From: CAJBNH01 sp964447285
Lineage (GTDB): Bacteria > Myxococcota_A > UBA9042
Direction of reading: 5' to 3'
DNA length: 64,000 nt
Assembly (NCBI GenBank): GCA_964447285.1
Contig: CAYURO010000009.1
Span: forward strand, 1 to 64,000
How positions within the stretch are numbered: position 1 is the first letter of the stretch; every line of letters begins with the position of its first letter. A program made the position numbers and the translations under genes. The notes below the pieces were generated by a model. It was not told where the DNA came from. It did no database searches and worked only from the letters and a program-made list of their open reading frames with translations. Below are positions 63,223 to 64,000 of this stretch, in pieces.

Positions 63223-64000
63223 TTGGCCAATCTCGGCTACATCCAGATGGTGCGGCACTGCAACCAGAACTGCGGATTCTGCTCGAATCCGGAGACGCCG
63301 TTCTTCCACGATCTCGACCAGTACCGCACGATCGTCGACGACTTTGCCGCGCGCGGCTACTTCGGCGTGATCCTGACGGGCGGCGAGCCGACGCTGTCGC
63401 CCGTGCTGCCCCAAGCCATCGCCTACGCGCGGTCGCGCGACCTGCACGTCCGCCTGATCACCAACGGCCAGAAGATGGCCGACGCCTCGTACACCAAGAC
63501 CTTGATCGACGCCGGGTTGCAGCACGTCCACCTGAGCCTGCACACCCACCGCGCCAAGGTCGAGGACTTCCTGACCGGCACGCCCGGCTCGCTGCACTGG
63601 GCCGAGCAGGCGCTGGACCACTTGGGGATGTCACCGGTCGCGGTGAACCTGAACACGGTGATCAACCGCTACAATTGCGACCATCTGCACGAGACCGTCG
63701 ACTGGATGATCGACCGCTTTCCCTTCATCCGCCACGTCGTCTGGAACAACCTGGACCCCAGCATCGGCCGCGCGACCGCCAACACCTTCTTCACGGCGCG
63801 GCTGCGCGATCTCGAATACAGTCTTGCCCTTGCGATGCGCCGCCTGCACGACAGCGGCCGCACCTTTCGGGTCGAGCGCGTGCCGCTTTGCTACATGACC
63901 GACTTTGCCCACTGCTCGACCGAGACGCGCAAGATCGTCAAGGGCGAGGAGCGGATCGTGCACTTCCTGGACGACAAGGGCACCGTGCGCCAGACCTCTT
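63223..64000 (+). CDS. radical SAM protein (3' end outside window)
   Basis: The frame is open from TTG 63223 to the window end (259 codons seen). GGAG lies eight bases before the TTG. The product begins MANLGYIQMVRHCNQNCGFC, giving a canonical cluster motif at Cys13, 17 and 20. ILTGGEPTLSPVLPQAIAYA, RLITNGQKMADA and LSLHTHRAKVEDFLTGTPGS follow, as in the neighbouring radical SAM genes. Late Cys (PLCYMTDFAHCSTE) could start an auxiliary cluster site. It lies 13 bases after the previous gene, so the three are almost certainly co-transcribed. Confidence 0.88.
   Translation, partial: MANLGYIQMVRHCNQNCGFCSNPETPFFHDLDQYRTIVDDFAARGYFGVILTGGEPTLSPVLPQAIAYARSRDLHVRLITNGQKMADASYTKTLIDAGLQHVHLSLHTHRAKVEDFLTGTPGSLHWAEQALDHLGMSPVAVNLNTVINRYNCDHLHETVDWMIDRFPFIRHVVWNNLDPSIGRATANTFFTARLRDLEYSLALAMRRLHDSGRTFRVERVPLCYMTDFAHCSTETRKIVKGEERIVHFLDDKGTVRQTS

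Overview
The window is GC-rich, densely coded bacterial chromosome from a draft assembly; a 100-N scaffold gap lies at 37985-38084. The gene content suggests a Gram-negative of the Myxococcota / former Deltaproteobacteria type. Supporting features are an outer-membrane type IV pilus secretin, many lipoproteins with Asp/Thr- or Pro-rich linkers, very long Cys-rich 'CDGxDNDCDG' and 'CTxDxCD' repeat proteins, OmpA with thrombospondin-3 repeats, and TPR/PEGA proteins. The lineage is inferred from gene content only. I saw no rRNA, insertion sequence, phage or CRISPR array.

Layout. 1-2805: mutL (5' end cut by the window) and miaA, overlapping ATGA. 2802-10383: a DUF2752 membrane protein, a PEGA/TPR protein, a lone lysine-fermentation gene (kdd), an OmpA/TSP3 lipoprotein with a DUF4398 partner, and a translationally coupled run around a UbiA-type phosphoribosyltransferase. 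10393-16133: a protein with two radical SAM domains, divergent from a long TPR/HEAT-like protein. 16262-31020: three giant Cys-rich lipoproteins, interrupted by a pseudouridine synthase, an isolated nuoB and a SpoU-type methyltransferase. 31245-37743: RNase H with a zinc-binding N-terminus, a zinc-ribbon coiled-coil protein, a CAU tRNA, rpoD and dnaG. 37744-38292: the dnaG promoter, a small tandem repeat and the assembly gap. 38293-46090: a giant GT-C-like membrane protein, mtnA and an M16 peptidase. 46146-49463 (minus): a DsbA-like protein, an OB-fold lipoprotein and argD. 49651-56377: pilM, a pilN-pilP chimera, pilQ with an inserted coiled coil, and an aroK-aroB fusion. 56469-60117 (minus): tRNA-Pro, then the operon lspA-lgt-cdsA-lipB. 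60276-64000: three consecutive radical SAM genes, the last cut by the window end.

How parts fit. CdsA supplies CDP-diacylglycerol for phosphatidylglycerol, Lgt moves its diacylglycerol onto prolipoproteins, and LspA cuts the signal peptide. This sits in a genome with many predicted lipoproteins. Both Lgt and LspA carry large extra periplasmic segments, and the Lgt insert is a six-Cys module resembling one in the giant lipoproteins. The pilus alignment subcomplex looks reduced to PilM plus one short PilN/PilP chimera. The least explained system is the radical SAM set: three genes in one operon plus a two-domain protein about 48 kb away, all sharing an HG...HD-like signature and with no visible precursor peptide.

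Limits: all family assignments are by reading motifs. Start codons were chosen from Shine-Dalgarno sites, signal peptides and gene overlaps. Promoters and terminators were matched by eye.
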